From Mycolicibacterium komossense (lineage in GTDB: Bacteria; Actinomycetota; Actinomycetes; Mycobacteriales; Mycobacteriaceae), in the NCBI RefSeq assembly GCF_025822605.1, contig NZ_JACKTY010000024.1:42918-106917 (forward strand): a stretch of DNA of 64,000 nt, read 5' to 3'. Positions 18,351 to 26,795 of the stretch are shown here, piece by piece (the first letter of the stretch is position 1; the number at the start of each line of letters is the position of its first letter). The notes under the pieces are model-generated. The model was not told the origin of the DNA, made no database searches, and worked only from the letters and a program-made list of their open reading frames with translations. The position numbers were made by a program, and so were the translations under genes.

Positions 18351-18493
18351 GAGACGTCCTTCAATGTGCGACGGGTGGACATCGCCAGCAGACGTAGAGC
18401 CGAACAGCCATCGCAGCGCCAGAGCACGCGCGAACCGCAAGGACAATGCGCCCATTCCACGAGGCGATGTGCCGCCGAGCGCGGCGCGCCCGA

Positions 18494-18674
18494 CACAGTT
18501 GGCAGGTCTTCGGACTCACAGGCGCACATCAATTTTCGATGCTCCTACTGGCCGTCGCTTCCCAGCCGCGGAAGTATCTCTGCGAGCCAGTGCTGATGAC
18601 GGCGGTCGTTCCTGCATACCGCTGCGGGACAGTCCCGGATTCCCACCGGGTTCCCTCTCACGACGCATCTGTGG
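18494..18674 (-). ncRNA. Cobalamin riboswitch upstream of metE
   Basis: On the minus strand: GAGGGAACCCGGTGGGAATC, CGGGACTGTCCCGCAGCGG, and the B12 box GTGAGTCCGAAGACCTGCC at 18501-18519. CACAG (18669-18673) and CTGTG (18494-18498) can form the closing stem. This is a full-length canonical cobalamin riboswitch, about 145 nt before metE. The remaining leader must hold the expression platform. Confidence 0.94.
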
Positions 18675-18980
18675 AAGCCTGCGCCGCTCGATGCCGCGCC
18701 GGGCTCAGAGCCCCACGCAGCAAACCAGCTGCATCGAGGATTGTAACGCAACGGGCTTACCGGCCACCCGCACAATATTTTGGACATCGTGTGCCGTTGC
18801 CGTCGCCGTTGCCGTGCCGAGGGTCGGTGCGGCTGCTATCGGCACACTTGCTCATCGCTCCCGGACGATCCGGTGTGTGGGTAGGCGCACGCACAAGCGG
18901 CGTGTGACAGGAAACGGTGCGAGACTACCGAGAAACAGCCCTCCCTCATCCCGGCACGTGCGGCGTGCTTCGAGCCCGCT
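18675..18980. other. Leader/promoter stretch between the recombinase genes and the metE riboswitch
   Basis: No convincing gene on either strand. It should contain the metE promoter, perhaps around the AT-rich AAAATATTGTGC on the minus strand near 18770-18782. A short GC-repeat, GCCGTTGCCGTCGCCGTTGC, lies at about 18792-18811. A third transposition gene (TnpC-like) was looked for here and not found. Confidence 0.4.
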
Positions 18981-21395
18981 TTACCCCGGATGATCACGAG
19001 GTGCGGGGGTCGGTATTCCCAAATCGTGGGAACGACGGATGCGACCGTTGACGTCGCCCCGTTTGCCGCGCAGAAAGCCCAGGGTGAGTTCTATGCCCTC
19101 GATCTCACCCTGCCAGCCCTCGTTGTCGGCCCGCTGGCGCCGCGCGATCAAGTCGGCTTCGATCTCGTCGAGACGATGCAGCATATTCGGGTCCACATTT
19201 AGCAATGGGCAACGGACACAGGCGTGCTCATGAATGCATGGTGTCGCGTAAGGTCGACCGCAGCTCCCCAGTTCGACCTTACGTTTATCGAAATGCGCTT
19301 GAAATTCCTCCCACTCGTCAACCGTCACGTTCGGATACTCCTCGGCGGGCCGGGCCTTTCGTCTGCGCTGCAGATGCGCTTGATAGTGGCGGATGACGTC
19401 TTCGTTGAACACCGCGACGTAACCGCGGGTGGTCTCCAAGTTCAGGTGCCCGAGGAGCGCGGCGCCGATGTGAATCGGCAAGCCGTTGTTGACCAACTCG
19501 GTGGCGAACAGGCGGCGGAAGTCGTGCGGGCGGAAGTGGACTCCCTCGAACCGGGGGTCATTCTCGGCGATGGCCTGGCAGAGGTGGCGCAGCTTCTCGG
19601 CGATGCCTCCGGTGGTCATGACCTCGACGTGCTGGCCGATGTGACGCTGAAAAAGGAACGGCTGCGGGTCGCTCCACACCCTGTCGTAGGTGTCGAACCG
19701 CGTCACCATGGGCACCGTCTTACCGCCGACGGTAAGCCGGCGGATGATGCTGGCGATGACGTGGAACAGCTCCGCGGACATTGGGATGACCCGCTCGCGG
19801 TCTGTCTTGGACGGCGCGACGACGAGCAAGGCGATCACCTCGCCGTTGGGTCGGCGGTACTGTCGCACGCTGAGTTGGGACAGTTCGGTCAGTTCTTCGA
19901 TCCGTAACCCGCTGTGGCGCAGTGTTTCTACGATAGCCCAGGCCCAGAATGCGGAGTCCTCTGAGCGGTTGACGTCGATGCGTCGACCGGCTTCGTCGAA
20001 GACCCGGACCTTGGCTGGCAGACCGTGGCGCACGCGCCGGTTGTCCTCGCGGGAGAAGGTTCGGACGAAGGTGGCGCCGCCGATCGTAAAAGCTTCGCCA
20101 TCCGCGGCGGCGGTCGCCCGGTGCAACAGCGTTGCCCAGCGTTCGTAGTCGGCCGTGACGTGGTCAACCAGCACCGGGAGCAGCGGCTGCAGGGTGCGTA
20201 CCGTGGCATGGACGCGTTCGCGCACGCGGCGCTTGGCCCTGCCGATCTGATTCATGGTGCTGCGCGGCACCGGACACGTTGTCACCCAGTGACCCCACAT
20301 CGCGGGTTCGTCGACCGCCCAGGACTGCAGATCGAAGTAGAACGCCCGCACCGGGGAAAGCACCGCCGACATGTCCAGACGCTGCTCACCGTCTTCACGG
20401 ACGACGACGCTGCGATGCCACTGCTGGTACACCTCCTGCGACACGTTCAAGTCCCCCTGAGCGGGGTTGATCTCGATGATGCCGTTCCAGAACAGCTTGA
20501 CGATCGCGTAGGCCGCGGCGAGTAGGCCGGAGTAGTCGACGTCGGGATAGCGGCGGTGCAGATACGCCACGAAGAGCTCCCGCATTCGCGGGTCGGCGAC
20601 CTCGTAACGGTCGACCATCTCCTCGATCGTCAACTGTGGGGCACGCAGCGCGTTGCGCAGAGTGGGTGGTGCTGACGGCGGGAAGTGTCCCATCGCGAAC
20701 AGAACTTGCCATGCCGAGTGGCCGACGTACTTGCCGACGTGCAACCCGGTGCGTGGTGTCGTCTCGCGCGTCTCGAACGCGTAGTGCAGGAACGACTCTG
20801 GGGTCACATAGGCGAAGGACACCCCGTGGATGGTCATCGCTGCGCATACGTCGAACAACGCCCACCGCTTGAAGTGGTCCGACAGCGCCGCCGCGCTCAC
20901 CGCGGCCGCGAAGCCGTTCAAACCGTCGTCGTTCTCGGCGGGCACCACGTACTGCGGATAGATGGTGAGCTGGTTGATCCGCAACGCCGCCAGCGTGGGC
21001 CGCACGATGCGCAGCGCGAACAGGGTTTGCACGCCCTGGGTGTATTCGGTGCCCACCGCGCCCCCGCCACCCAGCACCCGGGCGGCGACCTGCTCGCTAC
21101 CCAACGGGCTGGCATCCCACCGTTGCTGCCACGTGTCACCAGGGTGTTCGGCGAGCAAAGCCGCCAGCTTGTATAGACCGCGGTCGCGGCTGCGGCGTCG
21201 GCTCGCCGGGTCCGGCCACACCTGCTTGGCGACAGTGCGGATCTGCTCGACGTCGGCGCGGCGGAGATCACCGCGCGGAAAATGCGCAGGTTCGCGGATG
21301 TCGAACGTCGGTACCACCGCCGGGCGCGTGTAGCGCACCGACCCAGGCTGGTCGCGCCGCAAGCGCAGGGCACGCTCGGCGCGCCGTTCATTCAC
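18981..21395 (-). CDS. Large tyrosine recombinase (TnpB-like integrase)
   Basis: 804 residues. The catalytic domain lies in the second half: GLRIEELTELSQL (Arg), a beta-hairpin Lys in VVAPSKTDRERVIPM, then HFRPHDFRRLFATELVNNGL (HxxR), GHLNLETTRGYVAVF (His and nucleophile Tyr). The long N-terminal 400 residues are typical of the second enzyme of Tn554-like pairs. The C-terminus holds a Cys/His cluster (CGRPYATPCIHEHACVRCP) that may bind zinc. It overlaps the smaller recombinase by eight bases and is read directly toward the metE leader. Together the two probably excise and insert the 18-kb island. Confidence 0.85.
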   Translation of the reverse strand: MNERRAERALRLRRDQPGSVRYTRPAVVPTFDIREPAHFPRGDLRRADVEQIRTVAKQVWPDPASRRRSRDRGLYKLAALLAEHPGDTWQQRWDASPLGSEQVAARVLGGGGAVGTEYTQGVQTLFALRIVRPTLAALRINQLTIYPQYVVPAENDDGLNGFAAAVSAAALSDHFKRWALFDVCAAMTIHGVSFAYVTPESFLHYAFETRETTPRTGLHVGKYVGHSAWQVLFAMGHFPPSAPPTLRNALRAPQLTIEEMVDRYEVADPRMRELFVAYLHRRYPDVDYSGLLAAAYAIVKLFWNGIIEINPAQGDLNVSQEVYQQWHRSVVVREDGEQRLDMSAVLSPVRAFYFDLQSWAVDEPAMWGHWVTTCPVPRSTMNQIGRAKRRVRERVHATVRTLQPLLPVLVDHVTADYERWATLLHRATAAADGEAFTIGGATFVRTFSREDNRRVRHGLPAKVRVFDEAGRRIDVNRSEDSAFWAWAIVETLRHSGLRIEELTELSQLSVRQYRRPNGEVIALLVVAPSKTDRERVIPMSAELFHVIASIIRRLTVGGKTVPMVTRFDTYDRVWSDPQPFLFQRHIGQHVEVMTTGGIAEKLRHLCQAIAENDPRFEGVHFRPHDFRRLFATELVNNGLPIHIGAALLGHLNLETTRGYVAVFNEDVIRHYQAHLQRRRKARPAEEYPNVTVDEWEEFQAHFDKRKVELGSCGRPYATPCIHEHACVRCPLLNVDPNMLHRLDEIEADLIARRQRADNEGWQGEIEGIELTLGFLRGKRGDVNGRIRRSHDLGIPTPAPRDHPG

Positions 21396-22575
21396 CGAAC
21401 ACCGTCGCGATGTCCTCGGCCGTATATCCGGTGGTGTAGGTCGGTTCGGTTCGTGGTCGACGAAAATGCTCCTGCATCTTGTCCTGCAGCTCGTCTATAC
21501 GGGGCTGTAAATATGCCTCGGTCGTGGCGAGGTGTCGATGCCGCATGACGGTCTGCACCTCGACCAAGGTGAGAGCGGGGTCGGCGGCCATCCGGGTCGC
21601 CGCTGTATGCCGAAGATCGTGCAGCGACCAGTTCGTGCCGAGCTTGTCGTTGGCGCGTTGCATCACCCGGCGCATGGCCCAGTAGGTCAACGGCCGCGGG
21701 GTGCCGCGCATCGTGCGCCAGACCCGCTCCGTCGGCGCAGGGGTACCGAAGGCGTCGAAATACAATGCGAGATAGACGAAGGCGTCCGGGGAGCCGGGCA
21801 CCACCGAGACTTCGCGGCTGCCCTTCGACACCACCCAGATGCGTTGGCGACCCCAGTCGACGCGTTCAGCGATCAGTTCCAGCAATTCGGTGGCCCGGGC
21901 ACCGGAGGACACGAAGAACGCCAGCAGCGCGCGGTCACGGTCGTTGCCCATCGAGGCAAACAATTCATCCCACAGCGCGTCGGGAATGGAGCGGGGCGCC
22001 CTTTTGGGCATCTTCTGGCGCAAGGGTGCCCGCCGGAACGCCGGCACGGGTTCCATCGGGCTGCGATGCGCCATTGCGTGCCGGCGTCGTGACGCCGGAA
22101 CCGGGTTGCGCGCCGGCCCACGCCCAAAGAGCAGATGGAAGTCGTAGAACTCGGACAAGACGGTCAGCTGGTGATTGATCGTCGAGGGCGCATACCCGGC
22201 GGCCAATGCCTGCTTCCCGGTGTGCAGATTTACGGAGCCCGGCTGAAGTCCATCCGTTGCGGTCCGGCGCCGTTGCGGATTGACCGCTGATCGCATCCAC
22301 CCCACCAACAGCTCCACTTCGGCCCGGGTCGCCTCATCCCACGCTACGTCGAGCAACGACAACAGCCGCCACCAGCGCAGCAAGTCATACGCATACGACT
22401 TCGGTGTCAGGGGACTTCCATCGGCGAGTGTCAACTCACTCAAGTAGGCACCAATGGGTTCGACTGGGCGTCCATCGGCCTCCACGACAAAGCGCGGGAC
22501 ACCTTCGCTCAAACACACCTTGCCGACGGCGGGCAGCTGAACGCGGCCTTGTCTGATCGACTCTCGCAGTTCCAT
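21388..22575 (-). CDS. Tyrosine recombinase (TnpA-like integrase)
   Basis: 395 residues from the ATG at 22575; the frame extends further into the island edge and ligase DNA without a sensible start. A SAM-like N-terminal core-binding region covers about 36-150. All catalytic residues are visible: R227 (SSGARATELLEL), K251, H319 and R322 (LHDLRHTAATRM), H346 and Y355 (MRHRHLATTEAYL). It is the first gene at the right end, about 50 bp inside the border, with the second recombinase overlapping its 3' end. Start-near-end placement matches tnpA of Tn554-type elements. The truncated ligase frame overlaps its first 22 codons. Confidence 0.88.
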   Translation of the reverse strand: MELRESIRQGRVQLPAVGKVCLSEGVPRFVVEADGRPVEPIGAYLSELTLADGSPLTPKSYAYDLLRWWRLLSLLDVAWDEATRAEVELLVGWMRSAVNPQRRRTATDGLQPGSVNLHTGKQALAAGYAPSTINHQLTVLSEFYDFHLLFGRGPARNPVPASRRRHAMAHRSPMEPVPAFRRAPLRQKMPKRAPRSIPDALWDELFASMGNDRDRALLAFFVSSGARATELLELIAERVDWGRQRIWVVSKGSREVSVVPGSPDAFVYLALYFDAFGTPAPTERVWRTMRGTPRPLTYWAMRRVMQRANDKLGTNWSLHDLRHTAATRMAADPALTLVEVQTVMRHRHLATTEAYLQPRIDELQDKMQEHFRRPRTEPTYTTGYTAEDIATVFGE

Positions 22576-24305
22576 CCCGGCTCCCTTCGCTGCCCAGCAG
22601 TAGACCCACAGGCTCTTAGTGCAGTCAACAGTTCCTTCGGAAGATCGTCGGCGTCGACGAACACCACGCGCTTGGGCACCTTGAACTTGGCGAGATTGTC
22701 CCGGCACAGTGTCAGGACATCCGACTCGGTCAGCGTCGCTCCCGGTGCGCGAACGACGACAGCGCAACCGATCTCACCCCATCGATCGTCGACCAATCCG
22801 ATCGCAAACACCTGACTGATCTCGTCGTGACGAGCCAGGAGGTCCTCGATCTCCTTGGGCATCACCAGCTCGCCGCCGCTCTTGTAGAGCTCCTTGCTGC
22901 GACCCGTGACGCGCAGATAGCCATCGGACCGCACCACACCTAGGTCACCGGAGTGCAGCCATTCACCGCGCAGCGCGACTGCGGTCTGCTCCGGTCGGTT
23001 CCAGAAGCCCCGCATGACTGTCGGCCCATGCGAGACCAACTCGCCTTCTTCTCCCGCCGGCATATCATCACCCGTCACCGGGTCGACCGCCTTGTAGACG
23101 ACCAGCTCGTCGGACCCCGGAACAGACGCCGCTCCGGCCATTTTCGGCCGACCCACCGTCTCGGTGGTCAAGTGCAGGGGACCCTCTGGAAGGGTGAGCG
23201 TCATCGCCCCGCCACACTCCGTCATTCCGTACCCGGTGACTATTTCGTGGACGCCGAAATCCTCGGCAATACGGGGCCAAAGCCATACCGGCGCGGGCGC
23301 GGAGCCGCAGAGCAGGGCGGTCAGCGATGACAGGTCGTAGGAGGACTTCAACGGGCTCTCGCTCATGGCCACAGCCATCGTCGGCACACACAACATGTCG
23401 GTCGCCCGGTGGCGTTCGACGCTTGCGAAGTATCGCTCGGGACTGAATGAGGTCAGCGGGATGATGGCTCCGCCCACGTAGAGAACCGAGAGCAGTCCCT
23501 CGACGTACCCGAACATGTGATAACACGGCAGCGAGAAGAGGATTCGCCGTCCGTCGTCATAGGCGCGGGTCAACGCCGACGCGTAAGCGGTCCGCAGCAC
23601 CGCATCATGTGTGGTGATAACTCCCTTGGGGGTGCCGGTGGTTCCACTGGTGTAGAGCATGTCGGCCGGATCGTCGGGTGATGTCAAGCCGACTTCGATG
23701 TCGTCGCAGTCCTCGTCCTCCAGGTCCGCCACGTCGGCGACCGTCCTGACACCGCGGCGGGCGCGCCCGTCGGTGTCCAACACCACCACGTGTCGCAGCT
23801 GGGGCACCGCGTCACGGTCCGCGCCAGGGCGGTCCGCGAAACCGGCCCGGTCCCAGCCGGGTGCGAGCCCGTCGAGCATGCCCTGGTAGTCCAGGCCGTC
23901 GAAGCCCGTCATCGTCACCAGCACGCGGCAGCCGGAATCGGCCAGCACATAGGCGAGTTCGTCCTGCTTGTAGAGATAGTTGAATGGCACGGCGATGGCG
24001 CCAGCCCGCGAGATCGCGAACTTGAGGGTGGCGAACTCGGGATGATTGGCCATGACCAGGCCGACCCGATCCCCCGGCACTATGCCCAGCTGACGCAATC
24101 CCACAGCCAGACCACGTGATTGGCGGGCCACATCGCGGTAGGTCAGAACCTCGTCATCGGAGATGACCAGCGGCCGGTTTCCGTAACGCTCGGCGCTCGC
24201 ATCGAGCCGACCGTGCAGTGTGGTGGGCTTCCATTCCACAAAGGCGTCGCGGAGCGCCTGTCGTCTGGCATGGATGTCGTGGACTGTGCTGACGGATCGA
24301 GCCAT
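22509..24305 (-). pseudogene. Acyl-CoA ligase truncated and re-ended by the island
   Basis: 557 ligase residues from the ATG at 24305, then a foreign tail of about 40 residues read from the island, ending at 22509. Adenylation motifs are intact: MLYTSGTTGTPKGVITTHD, TGYGMTECGG, GEWLHSGDLGVVRSDGYLRV, and TGRSKELYKSGGE. The frame is normal up to FVDADDLPK, exactly where the A10 motif should follow; that motif now lies at 4579-4635. Loss of the A10 lysine normally abolishes adenylation, so the product is probably inactive or only able to carry out the thioester half-reaction. Its start is one base after the stop of the upstream ligase gene, showing the original two-ligase operon. Confidence 0.85.
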
Positions 24306-24306
24306 C

Positions 24307-25938
24307 TCAGATCTCCCGCAGGTGGCCGGAGGCAATGGCATCGCGCAGGGCGAACTTGCGCACCTTGCCAGTGGGGGTGGTGGGCAGGGAGTCCGTGACG
24401 AACCAGCGGACAGGGACCTTGAACAGCGCGAGTCGACGAGCGACGTAGTCGACCACGTCGGCCTTGACCAGCTGCGCTGCCCCGCCGCGGGGTCGGATCA
24501 CTGCGGCGACGATCTCGCCCCAACGGTCGTCGGGCACCCCGACGACAACAGCGTCGTCGATGGAATCGTGGCTGACCAGGACCGTCTCGATCTCGGCGGG
24601 TGCGATGTTCTCCCCACCCCGGATGATCAATTCCTTGAGACGTCCGGTGACGCTGAGGTATCCGCGCTCGTCGATGGTGCCCAGATCGCCGGTGTGCACG
24701 AATCCCTCGGAGTCCACCGCGCGGGCGGTCGCCTCGGGGTCGTGGAGGTACTCCAGAAATTGTTGATACCCCCGAGCACAGATCTCGCCAGGCTGGCCCA
24801 CCGCGACTGTTTCGCCAGATACCGGATCGACGATCTTGCATTCGACTCTGGGCAAAGGTCGGCCGACGGTGGTCAATTGATCCTCGCGCGAGTCCGACGG
24901 CCTGGTCGCCGACAGCACGGGGGCCAGCTCCGTCTGCCCGAACAGATTCAATACCGACGCGCCGAAGATCTTCTTGGCGTCTTCGATCATCGAGGCCGGA
25001 ACATTCGACGCGCCCCCCATGATCACTTTCAGGGCCGGAGCAGGAGTGGGCGCGCTGCGCTGACATTCCAGCAGCGCGCCGAGGATCGTCGGCACGTAGA
25101 ACAGCACCGAAACCCGTTCGCGCAGCATCGCTTCGAGCACGGGAGCCGGCCGGAAGCGTTCGACGAGAATCACCGTCCCGCCGATCCATAGCGGGCCCAG
25201 AGTCGCGATGACGCAACCGGCGGTGTGGAACATCGGCAGCGGGTTCAGGCACACCGAACCGCGCTGCACTGCCGCGACTTCAAGCGTCAGCTTGGCGACG
25301 TTGACCAACGACCGGTGTTTGAGCAGGACGCCTTTGGGCCGGCCCGTCGTACCCGAGGTGTATTGCAGCATCACCGCATCGTCGGCATCGGTCGGCGCAG
25401 CAGCGAGGACCGCGGCGCTCACCTCGGGGGTCCGCCACCGATCCCGCTCCGACAGGGAGATGCACAGCAGGTTCGGCAGCCCCGCTGCTACGCCGGCCAC
25501 AACCTCGACCAGGTCGTCATCGCGATTGCTGTCGGCGTGGATAAGGACCGAGGCGCGACAGTGCGTGAGCGCATATTCGAGTTCCCCGGCCCGCAGTGCC
25601 GGGTTGAGTGCAACCAGCACCATGCCCGCCAGCGCCGCACCGTACTGAATAACCGTCCATTCCAGTATGTTTGGAGCCCAAAGGGCCACATAACTGCCGC
25701 GCTCGGCCAGCGCGCTCAGGGCCGTCGCGACCCGAGCAGCTTCGTCGTAGAGCTGCGCATAGGTCAGGCGGTCGGGAGAACCATCGTGTCGGACTCCGAC
25801 GAGCGCGGGTTGATCGGCACGAGTCTGCGCCCGGAGCGCCAGAAGTTGACCGACCGTGAGGTCGATCAACTCCGCGCTCTGATCCGCAGGCAGATGGGCA
25901 TACCGCAGGCCCGCTACATCCTCCGGAAACGCTGCCAT
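24307..25938 (-). CDS. AMP-dependent fatty-acid/aromatic acyl-CoA ligase (FadD-type)
   Basis: 543 residues from the ATG at 25938, which has GAGGAGG upstream. Complete ANL enzyme: VMLQYTSGTTGRPKGVLLKH (A3), NLFGQTELAPVLSATRP (A5), FVHTGDLGTIDERGYLSVTG (A7), LKELIIRGGENIAPAEIE (A8) and SLPTTPTGKVRKFALRDAI (A10, lysine present). It activates a carboxylic acid to its CoA thioester by way of an acyl-AMP. It is the first gene of the former two-ligase operon and now the only intact ligase in it. Substrate cannot be read from sequence. Confidence 0.88.
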   Translation of the reverse strand: MAAFPEDVAGLRYAHLPADQSAELIDLTVGQLLALRAQTRADQPALVGVRHDGSPDRLTYAQLYDEAARVATALSALAERGSYVALWAPNILEWTVIQYGAALAGMVLVALNPALRAGELEYALTHCRASVLIHADSNRDDDLVEVVAGVAAGLPNLLCISLSERDRWRTPEVSAAVLAAAPTDADDAVMLQYTSGTTGRPKGVLLKHRSLVNVAKLTLEVAAVQRGSVCLNPLPMFHTAGCVIATLGPLWIGGTVILVERFRPAPVLEAMLRERVSVLFYVPTILGALLECQRSAPTPAPALKVIMGGASNVPASMIEDAKKIFGASVLNLFGQTELAPVLSATRPSDSREDQLTTVGRPLPRVECKIVDPVSGETVAVGQPGEICARGYQQFLEYLHDPEATARAVDSEGFVHTGDLGTIDERGYLSVTGRLKELIIRGGENIAPAEIETVLVSHDSIDDAVVVGVPDDRWGEIVAAVIRPRGGAAQLVKADVVDYVARRLALFKVPVRWFVTDSLPTTPTGKVRKFALRDAIASGHLREI

Positions 25939-25988
25939 CGTGTCCTCCTCGTCGGCCTGGGTGCCATGATGCGCCTCACACACGGTAG

Positions 25989-26004
25989 ATGAATATCAAT
26001 TAGA
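25989..26004. promoter_or_regulatory. Degenerate TTTA-N8-TAGA candidate operator
   Basis: ATGA ATATCAAT TAGA followed by AA; the N8 core and right half resemble the copy at 52421 read in reverse. It lies about 50 bp upstream of the ligase start. Two mismatches in the left half make it a weak member. Confidence 0.4.
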
Positions 26005-26137
26005 AACGAAGCCGGGTTGGTGACAGATATCGCATCAAACAGGCAGGTAAAACCGAATATATTCCCATCTCTGCTAGACAACTCCACGATAAAAACGAAC
26101 GTCCGATTTGTTGACTCTTGTCAGAAAATCCTGTTAC

Positions 26138-26153
26138 CGTGACTGCGGTCACA
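26138..26153. promoter_or_regulatory. CRP-like site before the broken monooxygenase gene
   Basis: CGTGA CTGCGG TCACA matches the Crp/Cmr-type consensus TGTGA-N6-TCACA with one mismatch. A TTGACT at 26111-26116 could be a -35 element, which would put this site over or just after the -10 region. It lies 17 bp upstream of the truncated monooxygenase. Confidence 0.45.
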
Positions 26154-26169
26154 ATATTTAGGGAGAGTC

Positions 26170-26461
26170 ATGGACGCCACACCCAAGACCGCCATCATCG
26201 GCGCCGGTATCAGCGGCCTCACCTCAGCCAAGAACCTTGCCGACGCCGGTGTCGAGTACGACTGCTTCGAGTCCTCCGACCGCGTCGGCGGGAACTGGGC
26301 GTTCCGCAACCCCAACGGTCATTCCAGTGCCTACCGCTCACTGCACATCGATACCTCGCGGGACTGCCTGTCGTTCAAGGACTTTCCCATGAGCGACGAC
26401 TTGCCGGATTATCCGCACCACACCGAGGTCAAGGCCTATCTCGACGACTACACCGACGCAT
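26170..26461 (+). pseudogene. N-terminal fragment of a flavin-containing monooxygenase
   Basis: The first 97 codons are a normal FMO/Baeyer-Villiger start: TAIIGAGISGLTSAKNLADA (FAD-binding GxGxxG), ESSDRVGGNWAFRNPNG and SLHIDTSRDCLSFKDFPM, ending AYLDDYTDA. After 26461 similarity stops and the frame runs on into sequence that makes sense only on the other strand. Full FMOs have about 450-500 residues, so three quarters are gone, including the NADP site. The rest was lost in a deletion that joined it to the 3'-less membrane-protein fragment next door. Confidence 0.8.
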
Positions 26462-26475
26462 TGATTCTGGATCCC

Positions 26476-26640
26476 GCGGGTGCTGTCAGTGGAGCAGAAC
26501 GCGACGACATCCTGCATGCTGTGCGACGGACCCAGCGGCAACGGCAACAGGCCCGCCACCACCCAACCGATGAGGGTGATCAGGACGGCAGCAACCCCAC
26601 CCCAGGAACACAGGTTGAAGATCCAGAGCTTGGGTCCGGG
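26476..26640 (-). pseudogene. N-terminal fragment of a multi-spanning membrane protein
   Basis: On the minus strand this reads PGPKLWIFNLCSWGGVAAVL, then ITLIGWVVAGLLPLPLGPSH and SMQDVVAFCSTDSTR, then stops resembling anything. The layout (one helix, PPxxP-like loop, then a xxYxxxxTRIRxG block) parallels the start of the membrane protein at 31545-32318, so it appears to be a paralogue. Open frame continues to an ATG at 26721, a possible original start. It and the FMO fragment meet with their missing 3' ends together, which shows a deletion between two convergent genes. Confidence 0.6.
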
Positions 26641-26732
26641 CGTCGTCGAGCATCGACAATCCTCTATCCACTGCGGTCGGAAGCCTGCGCACACGCATCC
26701 GGAGTTGAGCACATCGCACACCAGCGAGCGAT

Positions 26733-26748
26733 TTGAATAGAGACTAGA
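26733..26748. promoter_or_regulatory. TTTA-N8-TAGA-like candidate operator
   Basis: TTGA ATAGAGAC TAGA followed by AA. The N8 and right half closely match the copy at 36346 (AC TAGAAA). It lies just upstream of the membrane-protein fragment. Confidence 0.45.
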
Positions 26749-26795
26749 AATTATCGCCGAGCAAGACCATTGCGATGCGCCCCCTACCCCACCCC

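Larger units (their letters stand above)
4636..22631. mobile_element. 18-kb island with paired tyrosine recombinases and cobalamin-related cargo, inserted in an acyl-CoA ligase gene
   Basis: The boundaries come from the split ligase: its 3' end is at 4579-4635 and its 5' part ends at 22632-22635. The codon GAA is present on both sides, so the edges are known to within a few bases. Two overlapping tyrosine-recombinase genes fill the right end, the first starting about 50 bp inside it, as in Tn554-like elements. The heptamer AGTGCAG faces outward at both ends (4637-4643 on the minus strand, 22618-22624 on the plus strand). Cargo, left to right: cbtA, cbtB, riboswitch, prpR, prpD, prpB, prpC, pyc, ferredoxin-like gene, methylenetetrahydrofolate reductase, metE, riboswitch. 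No TnpC-like third gene, relaxase or partition gene was seen. Mobility of the whole block is inferred. Confidence 0.8.

Noticed and set aside
18675..18980. Third transposition gene (TnpC-like) after the recombinases
   Set aside because: No open frame of suitable length or composition; the space is the metE leader.
4703..18980. Conjugation or phage genes inside the 18-kb block
   Set aside because: All cargo is metabolic or regulatory; no relaxase, coupling protein, capsid or lysis gene was seen, so it is not an ICE or prophage.
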